Assembly (NCBI GenBank): GCA_035512595.1
Contig: DATKDU010000235.1
Span: forward strand, 1 to 12,554
Reading direction: 5' to 3'
Length of the DNA: 12,554 nt
DNA from: DATKDU01 sp035512595
GTDB taxonomy: Bacteria; Planctomycetota; Planctomycetia; Pirellulales; Pirellulaceae
In this document: in pieces, positions 1-6,135 of the stretch
Layout: every line of letters begins with the position of its first letter
Numbering within the stretch: the stretch's first letter is position 1
Notes under the pieces: model-generated
Told to the model about the DNA's origin: nothing
The model's input: the letters and a program-made list of their open reading frames with translations, nothing else
Databases searched by the model: none
Translations under genes and position numbers: made by a program

Positions 1-506
1 TCAGCACAGCCCACTCCTAAAGCGCCGCGACACAAATAGCTGGCATCTCGCCAAGCCTGCTGCGCGGCTCACAAGGCAACCGCCTTGCCGGCTCTCAGCT
101 GGCCGCCAAAGTGGCTCTCTTCTGACCGCCTTCCACACGCACGTCATGTCCTCCGACTATCGATCCTCACTTCTCGCGCTAGCGCCGCCGCCCCTTGCGC
201 TGCTGCCCCAGCCCGCTACGAATTTTGCATCAAAATCGCAGAAAAACGGCCAAAGTGATGCAAAATACCCCCCGGTTCTTGAGACTCGCGGCAGCCAATC
301 GCCCCAGTGCCAATCGTCGCAACTGACGGCCACGTCACGGGTTGTTAGCGCAGGACCTGCCAGTCATGTTGAGACGTCACGCCGCCAATCAAGCGAGGTT
401 TTGCAACACTCCGATTCTTCTGGTGCAAATGCGGGCGGCGGCAGACAGCGGCTCGACTGGGTATCGCCCACACTACCGGTCAGGAGAAACGCAAAGTCGA
501 TTTTTG
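1..506. other. Non-coding stretch without a convincing gene
   Basis: No reading frame here looks like a protein. The longest + frame (146-523) is Ser/Pro/Arg-rich, has no recognisable domain, lacks a clear ribosome binding site and runs into the palindrome at 507-576. A minus frame from 147 down to a stop at 1-3 would give only 48 unremarkable residues. The stretch does hold a 6-bp hairpin (72-77 with 82-87, loop AACC) without a T-run, and the 11-bp inverted repeat listed separately. The hexamer TTTGCA or its complement TGCAAA occurs at least five times between 222 and 583. It may be the 3' flank of a gene outside the window or a long regulatory leader; I cannot tell which. Confidence 0.6.
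222..266. repeat. 11-bp perfect inverted repeat, possible operator
   Basis: ATTTTGCATCA (222-232) is followed 23 bp later by its exact reverse complement TGATGCAAAAT (256-266). The left arm also sits in a smaller palindrome, TTTTG-cat-CAAAA (223-235). The AT-rich arms stand out from GC-rich surroundings. A 34-bp arm-to-arm period is about three helical turns, which would suit two regulator dimers on one DNA face. A long-looped RNA hairpin is the alternative. There is no T-run behind it, so it does not look like an intrinsic terminator. No regulator can be named. Confidence 0.5.
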
Positions 507-576
507 GTAGCCGAAGTCGTTAGACTTCGGGCCGCAGTATCGCGAAACTCGTTCGGACTCTTACGAGTTCGGCTAC
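507..576. repeat. REP/BIME-like nested palindrome with GTAG-based hairpins
   Basis: The left unit is GTAG (507-510) followed by a perfect hairpin, CCGAAGTC (511-518), loop GTTA, GACTTCGG (523-530). The right unit is the same design inverted: CGGACTC (554-560), loop TTAC, GAGTTCG (565-571, one G-T wobble), ending GGCTAC, so on the other strand it also begins GTAG. The outer arms GTAGCCGAA (507-515) and TTCGGCTAC (568-576) are exact complements. The two units differ at paired stem positions in a compensating way: a G-C pair in one is a C-G pair in the other. A 5' GTAG next to an imperfect palindrome is the known signature of REP sequences mobilised by RAYT transposases, and inverted pairs are called BIMEs. 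Assignment to that class is inference; no RAYT gene lies in this window. Confidence 0.75.
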
Positions 577-610
577 TTTGCAATTCTCCTGGCCACCACG
601 GTCCGCTAAC

Positions 611-639
611 TTGACAAGCCCCATCCCGTGCGATACCAA
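611..639 (+). promoter_or_regulatory. Candidate sigma-70-type promoter for floA
   Basis: A consensus -35 hexamer TTGACA lies at 611-616. A 17-bp spacer leads to TACCAA at 634-639, a weak -10 match (three of six bases). Transcription would start near 646, giving a short leader before the Shine-Dalgarno at 666-669. The -35 is perfect but the -10 is poor, and planctomycete promoters are not well characterised, so this is tentative. Confidence 0.3.
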
Positions 640-665
640 CGGGTTACTATTCCTGGTCCTTCCTC

Positions 666-669
666 GGAG
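666..669 (+). promoter_or_regulatory. Shine-Dalgarno GGAG for floA
   Basis: GGAG lies 11 bases before ATG at 681 and only 2 bases before an in-frame TTG at 672. The TTG is too close for normal initiation, so the ATG is preferred, although the spacing to it is slightly long. Confidence 0.5.
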
Positions 670-680
670 TCTTGTTCGCC

Positions 681-1730
681 ATGCACGGCATTCTCGCACA
701 GTGGGAGACGATTGGGCCGCTTGTGGCCCTGGTCGCTGTTGGCTTCATCCTTCTGGTCCTGCTCATCGTCGGGGCGATTTTCGCCAACTATTTCCGGCTG
801 TGGGTCCAGTCGTACATGACTAAAGCCCAGATCACCATCTGGGACCTGATCGGCATGACGTTTCGCAAGGTGAACAAGGACGTCATCGTCAAGAGCAAGA
901 TCATGGCGGTGCAGGCTGGCCTGTCCGATCCGGAGATCACCAGCAAGGCCCTGGAGGCGCATTACCTGGCCGGCGGAAACGTGCCGCTCGTGATTCGCTC
1001 GCTGATTGCCGCCAACAAGGCCAAGATCATCAAGCTGTCGTTTCGTGAAGCGACCGCCATCGACCTGGCGGGCCGCAATGTGCTGGAGTCGGTGCAGACG
1101 AGCGTCTATCCCAAAGTCATCGACTGCCCGCCGAAGGGCTCCGGCAAGGACACGCTGGAGGCGGTGGCTCGCAACGGCATTCAGCTCAAGGTGAAGGCCC
1201 GCGTGACCGTGCGAGCCAATCTGCAGCAGCTCATCGGTGGAGCCGGCGAAGAAACCATCATCGCCCGCGTCGGCGAAGGCATTGTTTCGGCCATCGGCTC
1301 GTCGCACGACCACATGGAAGTTTTGGAAAACCCTGATCGCATCTCCAAGGCCGTGCTGGAACGACGGCTCGACTCGCAGACGGCATTCGAGATCGTCTCG
1401 ATCGACATTGCCGACATTGATGTCGGAGAAAACGTGGGCGCGCGGTTGCGTGCCGACCAGGCGGAAGCGGACACGCGAGTCGCTCGCGCTCGAGCAGAAG
1501 GGCGGCGCGCCATGGCGGTGGCTGCCGAGCAGGAACAGATTGCCCGCATCGAAGAGAGCCGCGCCAAGCTCGTCGATGCGGAGGCCGAAGTTCCCAAGGC
1601 AATGGCCGAGGCGTTCCGCAGTGCGCGGTTGGGAATCGTGGACTATTACAAGATGCGGAATATCCAGGCGGATACCGACATGCGTCGGGCGATTGCCGGA
1701 CCGGCGAACGCAGCGCCTGCCAAGACCTAA
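681..1730 (+). CDS. floA: Flotillin-like protein FloA
   Basis: This 349-residue protein belongs to the FloA (YqfA, UPF0365) branch of the SPFH/flotillin family. These are scaffold proteins of bacterial membrane microdomains that affect membrane fluidity and the assembly of signalling and secretion complexes. One strongly hydrophobic segment at about residues 13-36 anchors the N terminus. The SPFH domain follows to about residue 250, with family-typical stretches such as the one after the membrane segment that includes KAQITIWDLIGM. An Ala/Glu/Arg-rich coiled coil (about 255-310) contains ARAEGRR and AEQEQIARIEESRAKL, and the end DYYKMRNIQADTDMR is also typical. Length matches the family. In many bacteria an NfeD-type gene precedes floA; none is present in the 680 bp upstream. 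ATG 681 was chosen over TTG 672 for ribosome-site spacing. A small gene follows after 27 bp and is probably co-transcribed. Confidence 0.95.
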   Translation: MHGILAQWETIGPLVALVAVGFILLVLLIVGAIFANYFRLWVQSYMTKAQITIWDLIGMTFRKVNKDVIVKSKIMAVQAGLSDPEITSKALEAHYLAGGNVPLVIRSLIAANKAKIIKLSFREATAIDLAGRNVLESVQTSVYPKVIDCPPKGSGKDTLEAVARNGIQLKVKARVTVRANLQQLIGGAGEETIIARVGEGIVSAIGSSHDHMEVLENPDRISKAVLERRLDSQTAFEIVSIDIADIDVGENVGARLRADQAEADTRVARARAEGRRAMAVAAEQEQIARIEESRAKLVDAEAEVPKAMAEAFRSARLGIVDYYKMRNIQADTDMRRAIAGPANAAPAKT

Positions 1731-1757
1731 AACCGCTAGACGACGGCAGTAGATCCC

Positions 1758-2300
1758 ATGAACAACGAAGTCGAGGAGTTTCTCCGCCGAGCAGCGCAGC
1801 GGCGAGCGCAGGTCGAAGCCCAGCTTCGCGCTCAGGCCGAGGCCCGCGCGCGGGGACAGGGGCAAGCTCCCCCGCCCCGCACCGAACCACCCAAGCGGAT
1901 CACTCCGGCCACGCAGAAGCTGTCGCAGCAACAGCCGGTCGAGGCCGACGTGATCGAGTTGGCCAGCAGCGGCAGCCGCGTCGGCGATTCGGTAGCCGAG
2001 CGTCTGCGGCATTCGCAGGACTTTACTGCGCAGGTCGAGCTGCTAGGGGATGGGGTCGAAAGCGCCGATGAGGAGATGGCAGCGCATCTGCACCAGGCGT
2101 TCGGCCACGCAGTGGGAAGGCTGCGGAAAACAACCGCCGGGCCGGTGCAGCCAACGGCGGCGACTCCCTCCGTGGCCGCGGTGGTTATCCGCGATGCCAG
2201 CCCGGCTCACGGAATTGCCGAGCTCCTGCGCAACCCGCAGAGCGTCCGCAACGCGATCATCCTGTCGGAAGTGATCAATCGGCCGGCAGACCGCTGGTGA
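1758..2300 (+). CDS. Hypothetical protein, probable FloA-operon partner
   Basis: This 180-residue protein is not one whose function I know. The first third is highly charged and Arg/Ala/Gln-rich (EEFLRRAAQRRAQVEAQLRA), predicted helical or coiled-coil, and leads into a Pro-rich linker (about 35-55). The middle is acidic to neutral with few hydrophobic residues. The last 30 residues are the most protein-like part: an amphipathic segment (IAELLRNPQSVRNAIILSEV) ending in NRPADRW. There is no signal peptide or membrane segment, so it should be cytoplasmic. It starts 27 bp after floA on the same strand with no hairpin between, so co-transcription and a role with FloA are likely inferences. I recall similar short proteins behind planctomycete flotillin genes but cannot check this here. 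No strong Shine-Dalgarno is visible before ATG 1758. Confidence 0.8.
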   Translation: MNNEVEEFLRRAAQRRAQVEAQLRAQAEARARGQGQAPPPRTEPPKRITPATQKLSQQQPVEADVIELASSGSRVGDSVAERLRHSQDFTAQVELLGDGVESADEEMAAHLHQAFGHAVGRLRKTTAGPVQPTAATPSVAAVVIRDASPAHGIAELLRNPQSVRNAIILSEVINRPADRW

Positions 2301-2334
2301 ACCTCCGCACGGCACCAGCGCGGCGGGCGACGCA

Positions 2335-2432
2335 AAGCACGAAATCCTAAGCACGAAATCGTAAACTCGAATGTTTGAAACCGTCAGGACTTTGAAATTA
2401 GGATTGGTTTGGAATTTGGTGCTTGGTGCTTG
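2335..2432. repeat. Degenerate intergenic repeat with tandem and inverted units
   Basis: The gap between the FloA partner and the dehydrogenase holds AAGCACGAAATC twice (2335-2346 and 2349-2360, period 14). Near its other end is TTGGTGC twice in tandem (2416-2422 and 2423-2429). Read on the opposite strand the right half gives AAGCACCAAGCACCAAATT, so the two ends form an imperfect inverted repeat around an AT-rich centre. The block is clearly poorer in GC than its neighbours and lacks coding character. It resembles dispersed intergenic repeats I have seen in planctomycete genomes; that link is from memory. Confidence 0.55.
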
Positions 2433-2477
2433 AGATTTTGCTGACATATTCGTTTCCCCCTACCTTGCATTCCCACC

Positions 2478-3395
2478 ATGAGTGTCATGAACGTCGTCCC
2501 CGGCAGCACGCGCCTCGGCTGGATCGGCACCGGCGTGATGGGGCACAGCATGTGCGGCCACCTGCTGAGCAAGGGATTTGCGGTCACGGTCTACAACCGC
2601 AGCCAGGCCAAGGCCCAGTCGCTGCTCGACCGCGGGGCATCGTGGGGGGACTCCCCCAAAGCCGTCGCCCAGAAAAGTGACGTGGTGTTCGCCATCGTCG
2701 GCTACCCGCGGGACGTGCGCGAGGTGTTTCTCGGCGCCGACGGAGCGCTCGCCGGCAGCAGGCCGGGAAGCATCCTCGTCGATATGACCTCCAGCGAGCC
2801 GTCGCTGGCCGTCGAGATTTACCATGCGGCCAAAGGCCGCGGCGTGCACGCAGTCGATGCGCCGGTCAGCGGCGGCGACGTCGGCGCACGCGAGGCGCGG
2901 CTGTCGATCATGATTGGCGGCGATGCCGAGGTCGTGCAGGCGCTGCACCCCTGCTGGGAGGCGATGGGCAAGACGATTATCCATCAGGGAGGCCCCGGCG
3001 CGGGACAACACACCAAGGTCGTCAACCAGACGCTGGTGGCCGCCGGGATGGTCGGCATTTGCGAAGCACTGCTGTATGCCCACAAAGCGGGTCTCGATCT
3101 GGCGACGGTCCTGCAATCGGTCGCACCGGGAGCGGCGGGGAGCTGGGCGTTATCAAATCTCGGCCCGCGGATCATCGCCAACAACTTCGATCCTGGATTC
3201 TATGTGGAGCACTTCATCAAGGACATGGGAATCGCCCTGGAAGAAGCAAGACGAATGAACATCTGCCTGCCGGGGATGGCCCTGGCGCGGCAGCTTTATA
3301 TTGCGCTGGAGGCGCAGGGGCACGGCCGTGACGGGACGCACGCGTTGCAGCTCGCGCTGGCCCGCCTCTCGGGAATCGACTGGAAAAGCCGGTAG
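2478..3395 (+). CDS. NAD(P)-dependent beta-hydroxyacid dehydrogenase (3-hydroxyisobutyrate dehydrogenase family)
   Basis: This 305-residue cytoplasmic enzyme should oxidise or reduce a small 3-hydroxyacid or its semialdehyde, as 3-hydroxyisobutyrate dehydrogenase and tartronate semialdehyde reductase do. The Rossmann fold opens with WIGTGVMG, giving GxGxxG at residues 17-22. The second strand ends YNRS (39-42); an Asn-Arg pair here usually favours NADP(H). The substrate-binding motif DAPVSGGDVGA is at 127-137. The catalytic lysine should be K180 in GQHTKVVNQ, with N184 nearby, and the helical C-terminal domain carries KDMGIALEEA (248-257). The family's residues are all present and the length is normal, so it should be active; the exact substrate cannot be read from sequence. 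ATG 2478 lacks a clear Shine-Dalgarno, and ATG 2487 is an alternative. It lies 177 bp after the FloA partner and 51 bp before the rhomboid gene. Confidence 0.92.
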   Translation: MSVMNVVPGSTRLGWIGTGVMGHSMCGHLLSKGFAVTVYNRSQAKAQSLLDRGASWGDSPKAVAQKSDVVFAIVGYPRDVREVFLGADGALAGSRPGSILVDMTSSEPSLAVEIYHAAKGRGVHAVDAPVSGGDVGAREARLSIMIGGDAEVVQALHPCWEAMGKTIIHQGGPGAGQHTKVVNQTLVAAGMVGICEALLYAHKAGLDLATVLQSVAPGAAGSWALSNLGPRIIANNFDPGFYVEHFIKDMGIALEEARRMNICLPGMALARQLYIALEAQGHGRDGTHALQLALARLSGIDWKSR

Positions 3396-3409
3396 GGATA
3401 GCGCACAAG

Positions 3410-3439
3410 TCCACAGCGGAACAGAGAAGACGCTGAGGA
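3410..3439 (+). repeat. CACAGAG-type short intergenic repeat
   Basis: The 51-bp gap before the rhomboid gene is mostly a degenerate run of units: CCACAGCGGA, ACAGAGAAGA, CGCTGAGGA. It resembles CCACAGAGAACACAGAGG-like repeats that I recall as dispersed in intergenic DNA of planctomycetes and other bacteria. The last unit contains GAGG (3435-3438), eight bases before the rhomboid ATG, so the repeat appears to provide that gene's ribosome binding site. Confidence 0.4.
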
Positions 3440-3446
3440 CCTGGCC

Positions 3447-4676
3447 ATGATCATTCTGCTTCCTTATGGCACCGATGCACCGGTGTATCACTGGCCGTTC
3501 GCGACGATCGGCACGATCGTCGCGTGTTTGCTGATCCACCTGTTCACCTTCCCGATCATGGTCATGGCTGAGGAGCAGCCGGCGCTGAGGAGTGCCGTCG
3601 AGTTTCTGATCCTCAAGTTTGACATGATCAACCCGCTCCAGTGGCTGACGTATTACTACATGCACGGCGACCCGCTCCACTTGATCGGCAACATGATTTT
3701 TCTGTGGACCTTTGGCCTGATCGTGGAGGGGAAGGTCGGCTGGTGGCGGTTCCTGGCTATCTACAATTCAATTGGCCTGATCGAAGGGGCGATTCTTCAA
3801 GTCGTCGGGTACGTGTTTGTCGGACATGAAGGTGCGCTCGGCGCTTCAGGAGCAATCTATGGGCTGTTGGCTATCAGCCTGATCTGGGCGCCCGTTAACG
3901 AGATGCAAATCTTCTATTTTATGTTCTTCGTCCTCCGTTTCGTCATGGGCACGACCGCAGGGTCTGTCATGGCGATTTCCGGCTTCTTCATTGGCATGCA
4001 GGTCGTCGTCCAAATGATTCGCACCATGCACGCCGCCCACGGAGAAATCTCGCTTGACGCAGCCATCCTCACCAGCGAAGTTGGGCACCTGGGGGGCGCT
4101 GTCCTCGGCTTGGCCGTCGGCATCGCCATGCTCAGGCTCAAGTGGGTCGATTGCGAGGATTTCGACGTCTTCTCGGTGATCCGCGGGGGACACAAGCGGA
4201 CGAAGGAGGAAAAGCTCGAGGAGTTTGCCAAATCCAAGGAGGGGCAGGAGCTGCGGGCCAAACAGTTTGCTCAGGCGCAGGAGGAGTTTCGCCAGAATCT
4301 TACCGCCGGCCAGCCGCTGGGAGCGCTGGCCACCCACCGCCGCGCCAAGCAGAACTTTCCCGAGTGGTCGCTGCCGGAAAACGACTTCGTGCAGCTCATT
4401 GTCCTCTTGCGCAAGCTGCACATGTACGACCAGGCGATTCCCGCCATGCTCAAGTACCTGCGAACGTACCGGGAGCGGCTGGTTCCGATCCGTTTGGCGT
4501 TGGCGCAGGTCCTGACCGACCACAAGCAGCGGCCGCGCCAGGCGCTGGCGGTCCTGGCGAAGGTGAACGGCAATGAGCTCGACGCGGCCCATCAGAAGGC
4601 CTTCGCGGCAATTCACGCCAAGGCGAAAGCGGCCTTCGAGCAGGACCCGTATGAAGTCGAGCCGGAAGACTGGTGA
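3447..4676 (+). CDS. Rhomboid family intramembrane serine protease with helical C-terminal tail
   Basis: This 409-residue protein is predicted to cleave membrane proteins within the bilayer. The rhomboid core covers about residues 15-232. It has the TM2 motif HLIGN (H78, N82), preceded by H73, the TM4 active-site motif GASG (132-135, nucleophile S134) and the TM6 histidine H214 in EVGHLGG. All the catalytic residues are present, so it should be an active enzyme. TM segments lie near 18-38, 76-95, 100-125, 135-150, 155-190 and 207-232; the fifth is unusually long. After the core comes a soluble tail of about 175 residues, first a charged coiled-coil-like stretch (about 250-285), then paired helices resembling TPR units (about 310-400), ending in an acidic EVEPEDW. 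The tail probably lies in the cytoplasm and may bind partners or substrates. GAGG at 3435-3438 supports ATG 3447. The gene is convergent with the DUF1501 gene. Confidence 0.93.
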   Translation: MIILLPYGTDAPVYHWPFATIGTIVACLLIHLFTFPIMVMAEEQPALRSAVEFLILKFDMINPLQWLTYYYMHGDPLHLIGNMIFLWTFGLIVEGKVGWWRFLAIYNSIGLIEGAILQVVGYVFVGHEGALGASGAIYGLLAISLIWAPVNEMQIFYFMFFVLRFVMGTTAGSVMAISGFFIGMQVVVQMIRTMHAAHGEISLDAAILTSEVGHLGGAVLGLAVGIAMLRLKWVDCEDFDVFSVIRGGHKRTKEEKLEEFAKSKEGQELRAKQFAQAQEEFRQNLTAGQPLGALATHRRAKQNFPEWSLPENDFVQLIVLLRKLHMYDQAIPAMLKYLRTYRERLVPIRLALAQVLTDHKQRPRQALAVLAKVNGNELDAAHQKAFAAIHAKAKAAFEQDPYEVEPEDW

Positions 4677-4683
4677 TGGCTGG

Positions 4684-6135
4684 CTATGCCAAAATCTCGT
4701 GTACCACGTGCCCGCTCACGTCCGTCAGCCGGAAGTCGCGTCCCTGGTAACGGAACGTGAACCGCTCGTGATCGATGCCGAGGAGGTGCAGCATCGTGGC
4801 GTGCAGGTCGTGAACCTCGACGATCTTCTCGACGGCGTTGTAACCCAGGTCGTCGGTTGCGCCGTGGGTGATACCGCCTTTTATTCCGCCACCGGCGAGC
4901 CAACAAGAAAAACCTTTCATGTGGTGATCGCGGCCGTTCCCCTGGGCCATCGGCGTGCGGCCGAACTCGCCGGTCCACAGGATCAGCGTTTCGTCGAGCA
5001 TGCCGCGGGCTTTGAGATCCTTGATGAGGGCAGCGCATGGTTGATCGACTTCCTTGGCCGTGCCGGCGATCTGATCCTTCACGCCGCCGTGATGGTCCCA
5101 GTCGCGATGGTAGAGCTGAATGAACCGCACGCCGCGCTCCGCCAGTCGGCGAGCGAGCAGGCAGTTTGACGCAAACGTCCCGTCACCAGGCGTGCAGCCG
5201 TACAAATCCAGCACGGACTGCGGCTCGCCGGAAACGTCCATCAGATCGGGCACGCTCGACTGCATCTTGAACGCCAATTCGTACTGGGCGATGCGCGTGG
5301 CGATCTCGGGATCGTCCACCAGCGCGTTCTCCGCCTGGTTGAGCTGACTGACTGCGGACACGACATCTTGCTGCCGCTCGGGCGAAACGCCCGCCGGCCG
5401 GCCGACGTACAGCACCGGGTCCCCCTTGCTCCGCAGTTCGACCCCCTGAAAGCGGCTCGGCAGAAAGCCGGCCGACCATTGCCGCGAGGCGATCGGCTGG
5501 GCCTGCCCGAACTTACCCGTGCTGGTCATCACGACGAAACCGGGCAGGTTGTCGGTGTCGGCTCCCAGGCCGTACGTCAGCCACGAGCCCATGCTCGGCC
5601 GGCCGCTGATGGTGGTGCCGCTATTCATGAACGTGTGGGCCGGATCGTGATTGATCGCCTGCGTCCGCAGCGAGTTGATGATGCAGATCTCGTCGGCAAT
5701 CGAGCCGACGTGCGGAAAGATCTCGGCAATCTGCTGCCCTGACTCGCCAAATTTCTTGAAGGGGTGCTGCGGCCCGAAGCAGTTGAGCTTGGCCCCCTGA
5801 AGCTGAGCGATCGGCTGTCCTTTGGTGAATGACTCGGGCATTGGCTCGCCGTGCATTTCGGCCAGCTTCGGCTTGTAGTCGAACGTCTCCAGGTGCGAAG
5901 GTCCGCCGGCCATGGTCAGGATGATCACCCGTTTGATCTTCGGCACATGGTGGAGCGCCGAGAGGATGCCACGGGATTGGCGCAAGGGGTCGCTATCGGC
6001 GGCCGTTGCTCGGTGGCCGATCCATGCCGGCGCAAGGAGCGACGCCAGGGCCGTCGCGCCGAGGCTCGTGGCAACCTGGCGGAGGAAGACGCGGCGTGCC
6101 AGCAGGTGATTCGTTGCCGATGAGAAAAACTTCAT
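4684..6135 (-). CDS. DUF1501 domain-containing protein (Tat-exported, sulfatase-like)
   Basis: This 483-residue protein is a DUF1501 family member, a group related to the alkaline phosphatase/sulfatase superfamily and greatly expanded in planctomycetes. The N terminus carries twin arginines (R14-R15 in ARRVFLRQ), a hydrophobic stretch and an Ala-rich end (HRATAADS), which fits Tat export. Family motifs are MAGGPSHLETFDYKP (75-89), NHDPAHTFMNSG (162-173), WTGEFGRTP (387-395), GRDHH (401-405) and DLHATMLHLLGID (443-455). His and Asp clusters such as DWDHHGGVKDQ suggest metal binding. The biochemical activity is unproven. Its ATG directly follows the TAG stop of the PSCyt1/DUF1549/DUF1553 gene, a pairing repeated many times in planctomycete genomes, so the two products very probably work together outside the cytoplasm. 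The stop lies 7 bp from the end of the convergent rhomboid gene. Confidence 0.95.
   Translation of the reverse strand: MKFFSSATNHLLARRVFLRQVATSLGATALASLLAPAWIGHRATAADSDPLRQSRGILSALHHVPKIKRVIILTMAGGPSHLETFDYKPKLAEMHGEPMPESFTKGQPIAQLQGAKLNCFGPQHPFKKFGESGQQIAEIFPHVGSIADEICIINSLRTQAINHDPAHTFMNSGTTISGRPSMGSWLTYGLGADTDNLPGFVVMTSTGKFGQAQPIASRQWSAGFLPSRFQGVELRSKGDPVLYVGRPAGVSPERQQDVVSAVSQLNQAENALVDDPEIATRIAQYELAFKMQSSVPDLMDVSGEPQSVLDLYGCTPGDGTFASNCLLARRLAERGVRFIQLYHRDWDHHGGVKDQIAGTAKEVDQPCAALIKDLKARGMLDETLILWTGEFGRTPMAQGNGRDHHMKGFSCWLAGGGIKGGITHGATDDLGYNAVEKIVEVHDLHATMLHLLGIDHERFTFRYQGRDFRLTDVSGHVVHEILA

Noticed and set aside
72..87. Hairpin CAAGGC-AACC-GCCTTG as terminator of an upstream gene
   Set aside because: Only six pairs and no T-run; no gene end is visible to its left.
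1..147. 48-residue minus frame ending at the window's left edge
   Set aside because: Cys/Arg-rich random-looking sequence without ribosome site or domain.
146..523. 125-residue + frame before floA
   Set aside because: Ser/Pro/Arg-rich composition, no domain, no clear ribosome site, and it reads into the REP-like palindrome.
606..2012. 468-residue open frame on the minus strand opposite floA
   Set aside because: It is a shadow of the clearly recognisable flotillin gene; its His/Arg/Gly/Leu-rich content is typical of antisense frames in GC-rich DNA.
3846..4616. 256-residue minus frame opposite the rhomboid gene
   Set aside because: Shadow of a gene with intact catalytic motifs; no domain in the antisense product.
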